DNA of 64,000 nucleotides from Silurus meridionalis. Taxonomy: Eukaryota > Chordata > Actinopteri > Siluriformes > Siluridae. The stretch spans positions 24,157,608 through 24,221,607 of the forward strand of contig NC_060886.1 in NCBI RefSeq assembly GCF_014805685.1, given 5' to 3'. The notes below the pieces were generated by a model. It made no database searches, was not told where the DNA came from, and saw nothing but the letters and a program-made list of their open reading frames with translations. Below, piece after piece: positions 1-43,752 of the stretch (position 1 is the first letter of the stretch; each line of letters starts with the position of its first letter). The translations under genes were made by a program, and so were the position numbers.

Positions 1-1165
1 CATTTGCTTTTACATATTATACTATTCAAAGCTTTTAGTGACCCCATTTTTGTAATGCAAATTTTATTATAGATGTTTATTTTATGATCACTGCATTAGT
101 TTGCCTTCATTTGTATGTCACTAAATAAAAATCCAAGTGTGACTGATTCCAGAGAAGATCTGAGGAAGATTCTCCAAGATGTTTATTAAAACTTGCCAGC
201 CAAGTTCCAAATTATACCTGAGATTGTATTACATTTTAATAAAGCAAAGTCATAATGGTCATAATGCTGTTTCAAACAGATTTTTATAATCCTGAATTCA
301 TTCTTTTTTTACAGCAGTTCTTTGCATGTGACTAAGCCTTTTGCATGATGCTGTATTTTGAAATCCCTAGTATGATTCCATATTTTGTTCTTGGTTTACA
401 GATAGTAGTTCTGAGACTAGAAATCTATTCTACTTGATTTACTAAATACCTGATAGTGATCATTGTTGTTAGAGTTTTGTGTTTGTGTTATTTAAGAGCG
501 GTCCAGAGGCATGGCACATAGAATTGCTGTTTCACATTTCCAGGTTTCCTGAACCATGGGGATTCCCCTGCATTCCCCTGTGTTTCACCCACCGCCGCAA
601 AAATGCCAGTGAGTGCAGCGGCTACACTAAATTGCCCTTCGTTGTGTATACATGTGTCCCTGTCCCTTTCTTCTCTTTAGATCTGCCTTATTCATCCCAA
701 CACCCTACCTCTGGATAGAGTTCTCTTTAATTGGAGACCACATTGTGCATCTGGGGATGGTTTCACATTAACAAACCTAAAGATCCAGAGTTACCGAAGG
801 ACTATGAGGATGGATTTGGACTGTGATTAGTGTCAACAGTTTGCTACAATGGCCTCAAACCGCAGTTTGCATGAACAGTTCTGCATTTAAGCACTGAACC
901 GCACACCTCAGCAATGATGGAACTGTAATGAATGGAAATATAGTGGCACCCAGATGAGGATGGGTTCCTTTTTGAGTCTAGAGGTCTCTGAATGTTTCTT
1001 CCTCATACCATCTTAGGGAGTTTTTTTTGCCACAGTTGCTACTCACTTGCTCATTAGGTATAACATGTATAAGGAATAAACTTTAATGTACTAAACCTAT
1101 ACATTCCAACTTTATAAGCTTAAGTTTGTAAAGCTTCATTTGGACAATGTACATTGTTAAGAACG

Positions 1166-1166
<1 letters not shown>
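1..1166 (+). other. Upstream region with two possible terminal exons of an unrecognised gene
   Basis: Mostly AT-rich sequence. Two stretches look exon-like on the + strand. One runs from about 545 to 612, after a good acceptor (ttccag) and before a good donor (gtgagt). The other starts at about 680 after a pyrimidine-rich acceptor (ttctctttag). Joined in phase they would read FPEPWGFPCIPLCFTHRRKN and then a short tail stopping near 718. Other frames of the second stretch are also open for 30 to 50 codons, so the frame is not secure. I do not recognise the peptide. It could be the 3' end of a gene to the left or chance. The rest, including 829-1166, shows nothing I can name. Confidence 0.25.
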
Positions 1167-1234
<68 letters not shown>

Positions 1235-1244
1235 TATATATAAA
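1167..1244. repeat. (TA)n microsatellite
   Basis: An almost uninterrupted TA array, with one extra A near the right end. It lies just left of an RTE-type LINE fragment. Open frames of alternating Tyr-Ile across it are artefacts. Confidence 0.95.
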
Positions 1245-1374
1245 CTAAGATGGCCTGAGTTTAATTGAATTGAATGTCTGAATGTGAATATAGCAAGTTT
1301 CCCAGTGACAGACTGGCATCTCTTCATAGGAAGCCTATATTCCCACTTTACACCCAGTGTTCCCTGCATTGATC

Positions 1375-1770
1375 CTAGGACTGTGGTGAGACCTGTGATG
1401 TTGTATGGTTTAGAGACAGTGGCATTGAGTAAAAGACAGGAGATGGCGCTGAAGGTAACAGAGCTGAAGATGTTGAGGTTTTTGTTGGGAGTGACGACGA
1501 TGGACAGGATTAGAAATGAGTTTATTAGAGGGACAGCGCATGTAGGGCGTTTTAGAGACAAGGTGAGGGAGGCGAGATTGAGATGGTTTGGACATGTGCA
1601 GAGGAGGGACATGGGGTATATCGGTAGGAGAATGCTGAGGATGGAGCCACCAGAAAGGAGGAAAAGAGGAAGACCAAGGAGGAGGTTTTGGATGTGGTGA
1701 GGGAAGATACAGGTAGCTGGGTTGGAAGAGGCAGATGTAGAGGACATCAGGTGATAAAGCAATCACAAAT
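1375..1770 (+). mobile_element. RTE-type LINE, 3' end fragment
   Basis: The + strand reads as the C-terminal tail of a non-LTR reverse transcriptase ORF: VMLYGLETVALSKRQEM, then an LRFLLGVTTMDRIRNEF motif, then RLRWFGHVQRRD and a basic RRKRGRPRRRF stretch. This tail is typical of RTE-like LINEs in fish. There is no RT or endonuclease domain, so it is a 5'-truncated dead copy. The frame is lost at the end (FWMW then stop, where a longer tail is usual). It ends less than 200 bp before the xrcc5 start codon. Similar pieces lie at about 2.6 kb and 36-37 kb in the same orientation. Confidence 0.8.
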
Positions 1771-1950
1771 GAACGAAGGAAAAAATATTCTGATTAAGTC
1801 TTTAAACATTCACTAACCAGCTACATAACTCGTGGACGTTAGAACCTGACTAACAAAAGCTTCAGAAACGCTGTGTAAACGCTCGCCGGAACGAATAGTG
1901 TCTCGTTTGCATGTTGCATTCCGGACTTATAACAGTGTAAGACCATCGAG
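1771..1950 (+). promoter_or_regulatory. xrcc5: xrcc5 5' UTR and probable core promoter
   Basis: This is the short unique stretch between the LINE fragment and the xrcc5 ATG. It holds two ETS-like cores, CCGGAA at about 1886 and TTCCGG at about 1919, and several CpGs in AT-rich surroundings. No TATA box stands out. The transcription start is not determined. The assignment rests on position and the GC/CpG rise only. Confidence 0.4.
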
Positions 1951-13659
<11,709 letters not shown>

Positions 13660-13785
13660 ACCCGCACCGCCATTCAGAATCGCCTTCATTCCTCTCCACG
13701 TGGCGCCGAGGTGACAGTGATGTTTGCACTATTTTTCTTTTCCCCGTCTAAACAAAACGCAGGATTTTGTGCCAGAATTAAAAAG

Positions 13786-13791
13786 AATAAA
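13786..13791 (+). terminator. xrcc5: xrcc5 polyadenylation signal
   Basis: A canonical AATAAA lies 127 bases after the stop codon at 13657-13659. This predicts a short 3' UTR ending near 13.81 kb. Confidence 0.7.
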
Positions 13792-14394
13792 TGCAAAAAG
13801 TCTAAACGTGCGATTACTCGGTTATGGCTTCTCTCTAATCTGCAGTTCATATAGCAATCAGGATGTAACTTTATTACTTGGGTTATGTAGTGAATAAGAA
13901 CAGAGGAGAACCTCTTCTTTCAGAGAATTTCACAATATTTGATGGCGTTAACTAAAAATAAACATTCCTTACTATTATCTCTGATAGAATTTTGGGTGAA
14001 TTTTTTCTCTTTTTGTAAAACAGTGTAAGCAATTTTTCCTACTTTGGGTGTGTCTCTGGTTTCCTGGTTTAATTTTCCCTTTCCGCAAAGCAGCTGATTT
14101 AATAACATTTTAAGAACGGTTGTTTTTATTTTTATTTATTTATTTATTTTTTGCTAAGGACTGGGGTGTGAAACATACAGCTCACAGTAACACTTGATCT
14201 TTCAATGCCCATTGTGCCCATTGGATTCGATTACGCTCAGTTTTCAACCGCATGCCGGAACATTTTATTTTCTTACATGCCTTTGGTTCCTAGCACTACG
14301 ATTTCTACTGTTTTTCAACACAAAATTTTTTTCCTTAGGTGTGGACAATGAAAGTGCCAATTGTAAAAATGATCGTAGAACTGCTGATAATATT

Positions 14395-14473
14395 CACAAG
14401 CATATATACCATACATGTTCATAAACCGTAATTTAATTACGGTTTATGAACATGTATGGTATATATGCTTGTG
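14395..14473. repeat. Perfect 79-bp palindrome (39-bp arms, 1-base centre)
   Basis: The arm begins CACAAGCATATATACC and ends CCGTAATT. After a single T at 14434 the exact reverse complement follows, ending GCTTGTG at 14473. I see no mismatch in the 39 pairs. It lies about 0.6 kb beyond the xrcc5 polyadenylation signal in otherwise plain sequence. I see no matching copy elsewhere in the window. Confidence 0.95.
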
Positions 14474-14557
14474 AGATACAGATTCAAGTCAGTTCAGTGT
14501 GAGAAACTGAAGTAGATATCAGTGATTTGTATTATTGATTTGGGTGTAGTAATTATG

Positions 14558-15175
14558 CAGTGACAGTCAAATGTTTGGAAACATCCAGACTTTCATCATT
14601 TTTTGACAGACAAATACCTTTTCCTTTTGTTTATGTGTAATAAATATATGAATTGTACATATATTAATTACAGATAATGGTGTCCTGATATTAAACTTTA
14701 TTTTTATTGAAAAATCCTTAGCATGAAAAACAGCTTTGCCAGGCCACTTGTAAAACATGCCCAAGATGTTCTTCGCTGGTGGAGATTTATTTTTGACTTT
14801 GGGATCCAGTTCATCCCAGAGCAGTTCAATAGAATTTAGGTGCTGTGACTGGGCAGATCCTCCCATCATAAATGTCACTCCAGTCAACTGTTTAAATAGC
14901 GCTTACAGAGCATTAACATCAGCCTCGGGTCGATGACTTGTTGTATGGTGAAGTTGGTTCCAATATGCTGCAGTCCAGATGGAATTGAAAGGTAATGTAG
15001 TGTGGCTTTGTAGCCGTAATGGTTCAGAATTCCTTTTGCCTGGAATAAGTCTCCAACATTCCCTGCCCCAAAACAACCCCAAACCATTAAGCATCCACCT
15101 CCGTGTTTGACTCCGGGAGTGCGGCAGTCTGCTAACATCTTTTTCCTGTTCTCTGTTATTCACTTTCCAAATCTT
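14558..15175 (-). pseudogene. Tc1-like transposon remnant with broken transposase
   Basis: The left terminal repeat starts CAGTGACAGTCAAATG. On the minus strand, fragments of a Tc1 transposase appear in more than one frame: VKHGGGCLMVWGCFGAG, then LWDELDPKVKN nearer the other end. The N-terminal DNA-binding part is missing, and frameshifts and internal deletion separate the pieces. A diverged member of the same family lies at 60.97-61.66 kb. Not coding. Confidence 0.8.
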
Positions 15176-15818
15176 GTGTATTTGCCTTTTACTTAGTTTG
15201 TTGCATATAAATTACGTGAACATGCATGGGTCTCAAAAAAACAAATTTTCTGACTTCAGCACATCGTTGTTTTTTTTTTTTTTTTTTTTTTTTTTAAACC
15301 TCTTAGTTCACAGCAATTTGCCAATGATTATTTTTCATTTATTAAAGAATGACACATACTTTGCAGCAATTTATAGCTCTGTTGTATAACTGCCATGAAA
15401 CAAGTTCTTTTTATGACTTATTTTATAACAGCTATAAAAAGGCATTGCCCCACTAGCCTTTCTTTTTCTTTTTTTCTCTTTTTGAGTTTATGAGATATAA
15501 CAAATGTAGCTTGTGCCATACAATAAACCTGAATAATAAACTGGGTAGAAAATATAATGTTCATGCACAAACATTTCCCAAGACTCCTTTCATAAATGCA
15601 AATGAATGTCATTGTATTATTCCCTTTTTTTTTTTTTTTTTTTGGAATACCCTTTTATATAAAACATCTAAAACATAAGCGTTAGTTCATGTGTAAGTTA
15701 TTTTGGAAATTAGAGGATTTTTTAATTATCACATTGATAAAAAATGGTTGTCATTTCTGGTTGCTATTCTGGAACATTAATCACTTTGAGAAATCATTTG
15801 TCAATTTATGGTCATGAT

Positions 15819-15848
15819 ACCAGACAAGTTCTTAGAATATTCTTTTGA

Positions 15849-15882
<34 letters not shown>

Positions 15883-15923
15883 TGCAGAGAAATGCAAAAG
15901 AATATTCTAAGAACTTGTCTGGT
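15819..15923. repeat. Inverted repeat (29-bp arms) around a (TA)n array
   Basis: The left arm 15819-15847 (ACCAGACAAGTTCTTAG...) is the exact reverse complement of 15895-15923. The 47-base centre is mostly TA and is itself self-complementary, so the whole stretch could fold into a long hairpin. Confidence 0.9.
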
Positions 15924-17865
15924 GATATTGATGACTGTGGCTAGAGATGATATATTGGATGAACTATATAATGACCCCAGCAGGTTGTGTGCACAGCTGA
16001 GGTCTGGATGTCAGATGGTTTGAAGTATGACAGGATATGTTCGTTGACCACAGTTCACCTGGGCAGAGTGTAATCATGGACCTGTCAGTCAGAGCTCTGT
16101 TCTTGACAGTGGCTTGTGTCTTGTGTTCTTTCCTTTTAAGGTTGAGATTTTTGGAAATCAGAAACAATAGGAAGTATTTCTTCTTAAACACGTTCATTAA
16201 TCTGTTACATTTTCGACTCATTTTCTTTATTTTTTATTTGTCAGCCTTTACAGTATTTATAAAAAAAAAATCTTTTAGAGTTATTGGTACCCCTACATTT
16301 AATGCTATAGTTTATGCATAGATACTATGGGTTGAACAGATGACTTTAGATTTCCAACTTTAATTAATTAATATGTTCAAAGTTCAAAAAGAACAGTAAT
16401 CTCAAGCTCTCAAAAAAAAACTTGTTTGAATGGAGCATTGGAAAAGGGACTCTCATTACTCTACCTATTTTCTATTGTGCTGAAAAAACTTGTCTTAATG
16501 GGACTTTTTTTTTATATATACAGTGTGACCTCAATACTCCCGAGGCTTTGACTCACTCCTTTTGATGGTTCCTTTTTTGTACATGTACTGTACCTTAAAC
16601 TCAACAAAAATTATAAATTATTTGTCATAAATTTTTTATTTACTACTTTAAATGAATAATATAATAATAATATAATTTTTTCGACATTTTTATGTAATTT
16701 ATTAGTACAAACTTTTTTTTGTTTGTTTTTTGTTACTCCGAACTTTCGAGCCACTATCAGATTTTTCACAAGTTACTCTTAGTTCCAAATGAAGAGTATC
16801 AAACTATCAAGGTCATAAGTATCGATGGTCCACTGTATGTATATATATATAATATATAAAGTTGTATATATGTATATACAATTATTTTTTTTTTTAAGGA
16901 ATGTAGGCTTGATTAAGGTTAAATGTTCGCACATAAGTGGATTTTTATCCAAAGCTTTTTTCCCCTATGCAGTCCGAATGTATTAATCGAAGCGCATACA
17001 GCATATAAAATCGACAGCTTGTATTGAGTGAGGTGATACACTGCAATGTTACAGCCGTAATTAATTTCCTTCTATACCAAGTGTGCCAATAAATCTGCAG
17101 CTGACTATTTACCTCTGTGAAATAGCAAAACCATAAACATGTCTAAATAATGAAAGACCGTCAAGCTGTTTCAGTCTTTCATTTCACTGATTGGTTAATG
17201 CAAAAATATGATTATTGACATGTAAAGCAGGCGAGGAGAACATTTCAATTTACATTCATTTGTATCTGAAAACTGGATGAAGACAAGAAACCATCCACAC
17301 CCAGGATAAGAGACTTACTCAGTGGCTTTTTGTCAGTCATGAGATTAAAATTTACATTCTTCCAGTTAGGAAGCTCTTTAATGCCTTACCTTGGCATCAC
17401 TGCACGACTATTGACAGCAACAATGAGGTCAGATATAGGTGAGTAGGTTTATTCTCCATTTAATTCAGACGTCTCGATACTCAGGCATTGATGATGGGCT
17501 TCTGCCAGCAGGGAATGCTTAATATGACTGATTTTAAATTTTAATTTGACAGATGCAATGGGGGCTGGTGAACCACGGTGGCGTATGAACCCATTATCGG
17601 GTGCATTTATCACAAAGTTTTGTGTTTGGTGCAAACAAGAGTCGAGGAGAGAAACGAATGAATCCACTGAGAAAAACATACACAAATCATTGGAATTGCA
17701 GAGCTGAGGTATAACTAAGATGTAAACACAAACCTTTCCTGCTGCTGTTACCAGATTTATTTCGTTGGATACGATTTTATTTATTGCATTTCGGATTCTT
17801 GCCTGTAGATGTTTTTCACCTCCTCTAGTTCACTTACTGACAAAAAGATAAATTCATCTTATCTA
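15924..17865. other. Intergenic, nothing recognised
   Basis: AT-rich sequence between xrcc5 and marchf4. I see no exon with a plausible splice pair or family match. The short open frames look random. A small TA-rich stretch occurs at about 16,837-16,885. Confidence 0.6.
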
Positions 17866-18960
17866 CAGTCATTTCCAGAATTATTAGCATCCCTGATGGG
17901 GTATGCCAAAAGTGTTTTCCTGTACAGTAAGTGAAACATTTGTTTGAAGTATGTTTATGTAGAAAATATTGGGAGAAACCTTTACAAAAGTGCACAATTA
18001 TTGCCATTTAGTACTTCGTTATTTTATTATAACCTCCCAACTTGTCAACACAACAGCACCAAGACTTCTAGCAATAATGTTTGATGAAAATGGAAAATGC
18101 AGAGCAAAGAACAAGACAGAATCCTCATACATCATCCCAGGTCTAATGCACTTTCCACCTCAACTCACTTCACAGCTTCTAAAGGGATATATGTCTGGGT
18201 ATTGGAATGGCCAGGTCAAAAGTTAGATTTTGTGGTCACAAACATGGGATACATTGTAAGGAATCTGACACCATTACACAAAACTGCTCCAACTCCCCCA
18301 TAGGCCTAGGTGTTTCCTGTGACCCGACCTCTTTCATTTAAGTTTTTAAATGGGGTCTAGGGTATGGGTCCAGGATTGACATCTCAGAACTATATTCTGT
18401 AGTTACTGAAACAATTCCAACTGAATCTGGATGAAGATCCAACACAGAGGAATCCGAGACCACTCCTCAATACTAAATCTGTTTAGATCATATATTATCC
18501 TAGGGTCTGGCATGTGACCACACCTTTTCAACTAACCTGGGTTAATATCAGGGGATTTGGTTTAGCCATGTCCATTGCTATTTAAATCATTTTACTGTAT
18601 TTAAGCATATCTTTCAGATTGGAACATCTAACCACAATCCAGTTTTCAGTGAAAATCTCTTGGTACTTCATAGAGTCCATGATGTCATCTATCCTAACAA
18701 GATTCCCTGGGAATTAAAAAAAAAAAAACACCACCACAGATCTGTTTTTTCTTTTTGATAGAACCAATAAAACCCTACAACAAACATGTTCCCTTTCAAT
18801 AGTTACTGAGATAAGCATCTTGCTAAAACCCACTCAAAGATCTTTTGAATAACCTGTCGTTAACCTCTTTCTAATCATGAGGCCTACAGTACTTGAAATT
18901 TAGATGGTCATACTAATGGTCAAACATGAGTGGGACAACAATGGAATGCTGGAGATTTGC
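17866..18960. mobile_element. Old Tc1-like element remnant
   Basis: It begins TA then CAGTCATTTCCAGAATTATT, the terminal repeat style of a common fish Tc1 family. Inside are family-like pieces such as ATAGAGTCCATGATGTCATC (near 18,670) and GGAATGGCCAGGTCAAA (near 18,205). No open transposase frame remains. The right end is not clear and the boundary is approximate. Confidence 0.6.
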
Positions 18961-40169
<21,209 letters not shown>

Positions 40170-40210
40170 CTATCCCTCGCCACGAGAAGAAAAGGGATGA
40201 GGGGGGACAC

Positions 40211-40252
40211 TGGGCACTCTGAGACACTCTGAGACACTCGGAGACACTCTGC
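40211..40252. repeat. Four-unit 10-bp tandem repeat (GAGACACTCT)
   Basis: GAGACACTCT-like units repeat at 40211-40250 (the first diverged, GGGCACTCT). It lies just upstream of the marchf4 ATG and runs into the duplicated segment that starts at 40241. Confidence 0.8.
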
Positions 40253-40404
40253 CTTCCTGGAGAGATGGAAAGTTGAATGCTGCTCTCAATAACAAGGAAC
40301 CACACATCTCCCAGTATTCCTGAGAACTTTTTACATTTATAACATCTTCCAGTAGACATATCTTTGTAGTGATATATCTTTTATCTTTATATCCAAGCAA
40401 AACT
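40241..40404. repeat. Duplicated segment, copy 1 (marchf4 upstream/5' UTR)
   Basis: About 125 bases from GAGACACTCTGCCTTCCT to CCAGTAGACATATCTTT match 43535-43660 with about five differences (roughly 96 percent), same orientation. Both copies then resume matching at TATATCCAAGCAAAACT. In copy 2 a (TA)n array has grown between the two parts. Confidence 0.9.
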
Positions 40405-41064
40405 TGTCACTTATTCATTCATAAAACCGTGCATCATTAGTCAAATGAATAAAACCCGACTCACCTGTCTTCCCTGGAAGGATGCAAATTATAAACCGAC
40501 ACACTCAACACATAGAAATCTGATGTTGGGGTCCAGTATATGAACTGTGCATGCTGCGTAAAAGCATTCCCAAGCTGGAAATGTCTGCTTTCCAAGCGAT
40601 CACTTCATGCAGCCTGGCATCTCATTCGCACGATGTCCTTATGAGCTAAAAGAGCCCGGTTTTCCCAGCATTTCTGTGTGTAATCTTGTCTCTTTTCTGC
40701 ATCGCATCTCTCTCACTCTTTGAACGCTCCACAAGCCTGGCTTATACTGTGCACAGCCTTACTATTCACACACAGGCTTTTCTTCAGAAAGCAGACTTGC
40801 AGTAGAAGCTCGACTCAATCCGTGCACCTTCTCGTCCCCTCACCAAACCGTCCCTGCGTCTCTCCGCGGGTGGGTTCTCCTCTGAGCAGAAAGGCTTTAA
40901 TAATCCAGACCCTGACAGCGCTACAGAGGGTCGGTTTGGATCACCGGATGGTGTGTTTAAGTGTGCGATTGGGAAGAAAAGTGTGCTGGGATGTTGCAGC
41001 CTGTTCTCCTGTCGCTGCAGATTTCAGCACCAAAGCTTCCCGGGACAGATCCCGAGCCGAGCAG

Positions 41065-41072
41065 TGACGTCA
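41065..41072. promoter_or_regulatory. marchf4: Full palindromic CRE (TGACGTCA) upstream of marchf4
   Basis: TGACGTCA lies about 0.9 kb upstream of the marchf4 ATG, in a stretch richer in CpG than the surroundings (about 40.7-41.1 kb). CREB/ATF binding is a family expectation; use here is inferred. A 115-codon frame over the same stretch is not supported as a gene. Confidence 0.4.
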
Positions 41073-41544
41073 CACCAACCTCTGCGATGAGTGGTAGCAC
41101 CCAGGAAGTGTCAAAAAAACCTGCAAGAGGACACCGCTATTTGCTATGTGTAGCATGTAATTAAACTGATCCTTATAGAATAGTAAATTATGCAAACATA
41201 CATATAAGAAATTAAAATGACACTATATACTACTACCACTGATAAGTAAAGATCACCTGATAAAAGTTTATGGCTATATCTTTTGTACTGCTTATCATAC
41301 ACAGGGGTACTCAGAATACAAAGCACAGGATCTTCTGGGGTTTGAGGTATTCAAAGGTCCTAACCAATTGTAGACTGAACAGATTCATGAACAAAGTGCA
41401 GAACATTTGGATATTGCATCTTTTAGAACTGGGGAAGAAACACAGGTACACGAAAGAGAGGAGGGATTCAAACCACAACCCTGGTGGTGTGAGTAAATGT
41501 ACAAATGATAAGTCACCATGTCCAAATTAGACTTTATTTATTTT

Positions 41545-41735
41545 CTGTTGTTGGTCAGGGTTGCTGTGAATCTGAAGCCTGTCCTGGGATCGCATGGGCA
41601 GAAGGCAGAAATAAACCCTGATGTGATGCCACTGTTTTGGGTGGTGGGAGGAAACTGGTAAACCCAGAAAAAGGTCATGGGTAGAACCTGTGGAACACTA
41701 GAGAGACAGAAACTGGGTGAATGGGGAATCCTGGG
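41545..41735. repeat. Degenerate dispersed teleost repeat
   Basis: It contains GAAGCCTGTCCTGGGATCGC and GGTGGGAGGAAACTGGTAAAC. These echo a widespread fish repeat ('gcctatcccggg ... gtgggaggaaaccgg ... gaacctggga'). Recognition is from memory. Confidence 0.45.
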
Positions 41736-42440
41736 AGTGTGAAGAAGAAACTCAACCTAGCTTTTTGTTAGTCATTTATTCATTTGCTTATTCTGTCATG
41801 CTCGAGCAGGAAGTGAAATTGTAATGCGACTGAATTCAAAGTAAATCCGTGCACTTTAGTGCTACTAAAATTATGCAGAATGGTAGGTTGAGGAAAAACT
41901 ACATACAGTATGGATTTGGTGTTTATTCATGTTTTAAATGCACTTTTCTCCATATAGTGTATCTCTAAGCAAATGTGCTTCGGCTAGACGCATCACTAGG
42001 CCAAACCAAACCTGTCCCAGCGTAACTAAATAAAGTGGATAAAACACAATGTCATATGTGCATAAAACAGGGATTCATTATTCACATACATTGTGTTTTT
42101 TTGTTTTGTTTTGTTTTTTCTTTTCATGCAGCATAAATGTAGGCCTTGGGCTGCTGTCTAGATCCTGTTTACTTAAACTTTTCACTTGTCCTGACTTCTA
42201 ATAAAGTTGAATTAAATTAATACCATTACAATTGACCATGATTTTATTTAAAAATATATATATTCATAATAACTCAAGAAACACAAGTTTATGGGCAACT
42301 TCCAAGAAAAATAATATATTAATTTCTAATCATTATAAAAGTTATAATATTCTTTCCAGCTTAGATTGTGAGAATTAGAGTGGGATGGAAAGTGTGAGAC
42401 TTGTTATCCTATTGGATCTGAACGTCTCCCTGAGTCTTTC
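41736..42440. other. Intergenic between marchf4 and smarcal1, nothing recognised
   Basis: AT-rich sequence leading up to the probable smarcal1 promoter. A TTTTG-type run lies near 42,095-42,120. Confidence 0.5.
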
Positions 42441-42445
42441 CTTTT

Positions 42446-42457
42446 CCAAAATGGCGG
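42446..42457 (+). promoter_or_regulatory. smarcal1: YY1-like site in the probable smarcal1 promoter
   Basis: CCAAAATGGCGG is a strong match to the YY1 site found at many housekeeping start sites. It lies in a CpG-enriched block (about 42,410-42,620). A non-coding first exon probably lies here, since the coding ATG at 42871 is close behind a possible acceptor (taccgcag). Confidence 0.5.
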
Positions 42458-42870
42458 ACTCGGAGACGTATTGCTCGCTGAGGTGGCGGAAGCGCTCAGC
42501 TGCGTCATTTCCGCCTGCGACGCGTTTAAAGTCGGAAACTTCATGCTGCAGGAAGAAGCAAATATAAAAACGAACGTAGATGGGCAGCTGCTGTACACAA
42601 TGCACGGACATGAATCGGGTTGCTGATCAAACGCGTCAGTTAATGTTAGCGTTATTTGCGGGTTAAATAATACTAATTTAGAAAGTAAATAACCTGGCTA
42701 AGCTAGTTGGAGAAAACTGCTGCATATTATTTTTTAGATACCAACCGATTGGGTGTATGTCCGCATAATTTCCATGTGTTATAAACGTGAAATCTGGCTT
42801 AACGCATGGAGTCGTCCGCTCACTATTCTGAAGGCAGGAAATATTTTTAGTTGACTTCATTACCGCAGAC

Positions 42871-43677
42871 ATGTCGAGCAATCTAACGCCGGAACAGCAG
42901 AGGAAAATCGAGGAGAACAGACAGAAAGCGTTGGCGAGAAGAGCCGAGAGACTTGCACAGGGAAGCCAACAACCTGTACAAGCTGTGACTGCAACACACA
43001 AGCCATGTCAAACCCAATCACATCCTGCAGCAGTAGGAAATGTAAAGTACAAGCCGAGTTTTCCTCCAAAACCTGCAGCAAGCAGCAGAGCCCACAGTGG
43101 GAGACAGGTAGGAACCTCACAAGCTGCATGTGGCTTACAAACAATGTGCCTGCAAGAACAGGGTCCCAGGGATGCCAGCTCATGGTGTACTGTTCAGTGA
43201 AGGGCGCTTAAATGCAGAACTGTCGATGCAAAGTGCAGTCATGAGCCAGAAGACTGTACAAAATGTCTAATGACTTCATTACAGTCCAAATGTATTCTTG
43301 CGTTGCTTACTAACTTCATGGATCTTTAGGCTGATCATCCTATTCAAGGAACCATCCTCAGCTGCATAGTGTGTTCTCCAATTGAAGAAAACTCCATCAA
43401 CGGGTAGGACCTCAGGATGAATCAGGTGGATACAAAAAAGAAGAAATGGACAGGAACGCTGGTCACTGGTATCTCAGAGGCATGTTGAGAGAGAAACAAG
43501 GGTTATAAAGTATCCTTATTGTGACACAAATGCTTGAGACACTCTGCCTTCCTTGAGAGATGGAAAGTTGAATGATGCTCTCAATCACAAGGAACCACAC
43601 ATCTCCCAGTATTCCTGAGAACTTTTAACATTTATAGCATCTTCCAGTAGACATATCTTTAATCTGGCTTCATCATC

Positions 43678-43752
<75 letters not shown>

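Noticed and set aside
40720..41067. 115-codon + strand frame upstream of marchf4
   Set aside because: It lies in the CpG-richer promoter-like stretch, with no recognisable domain or splice context.
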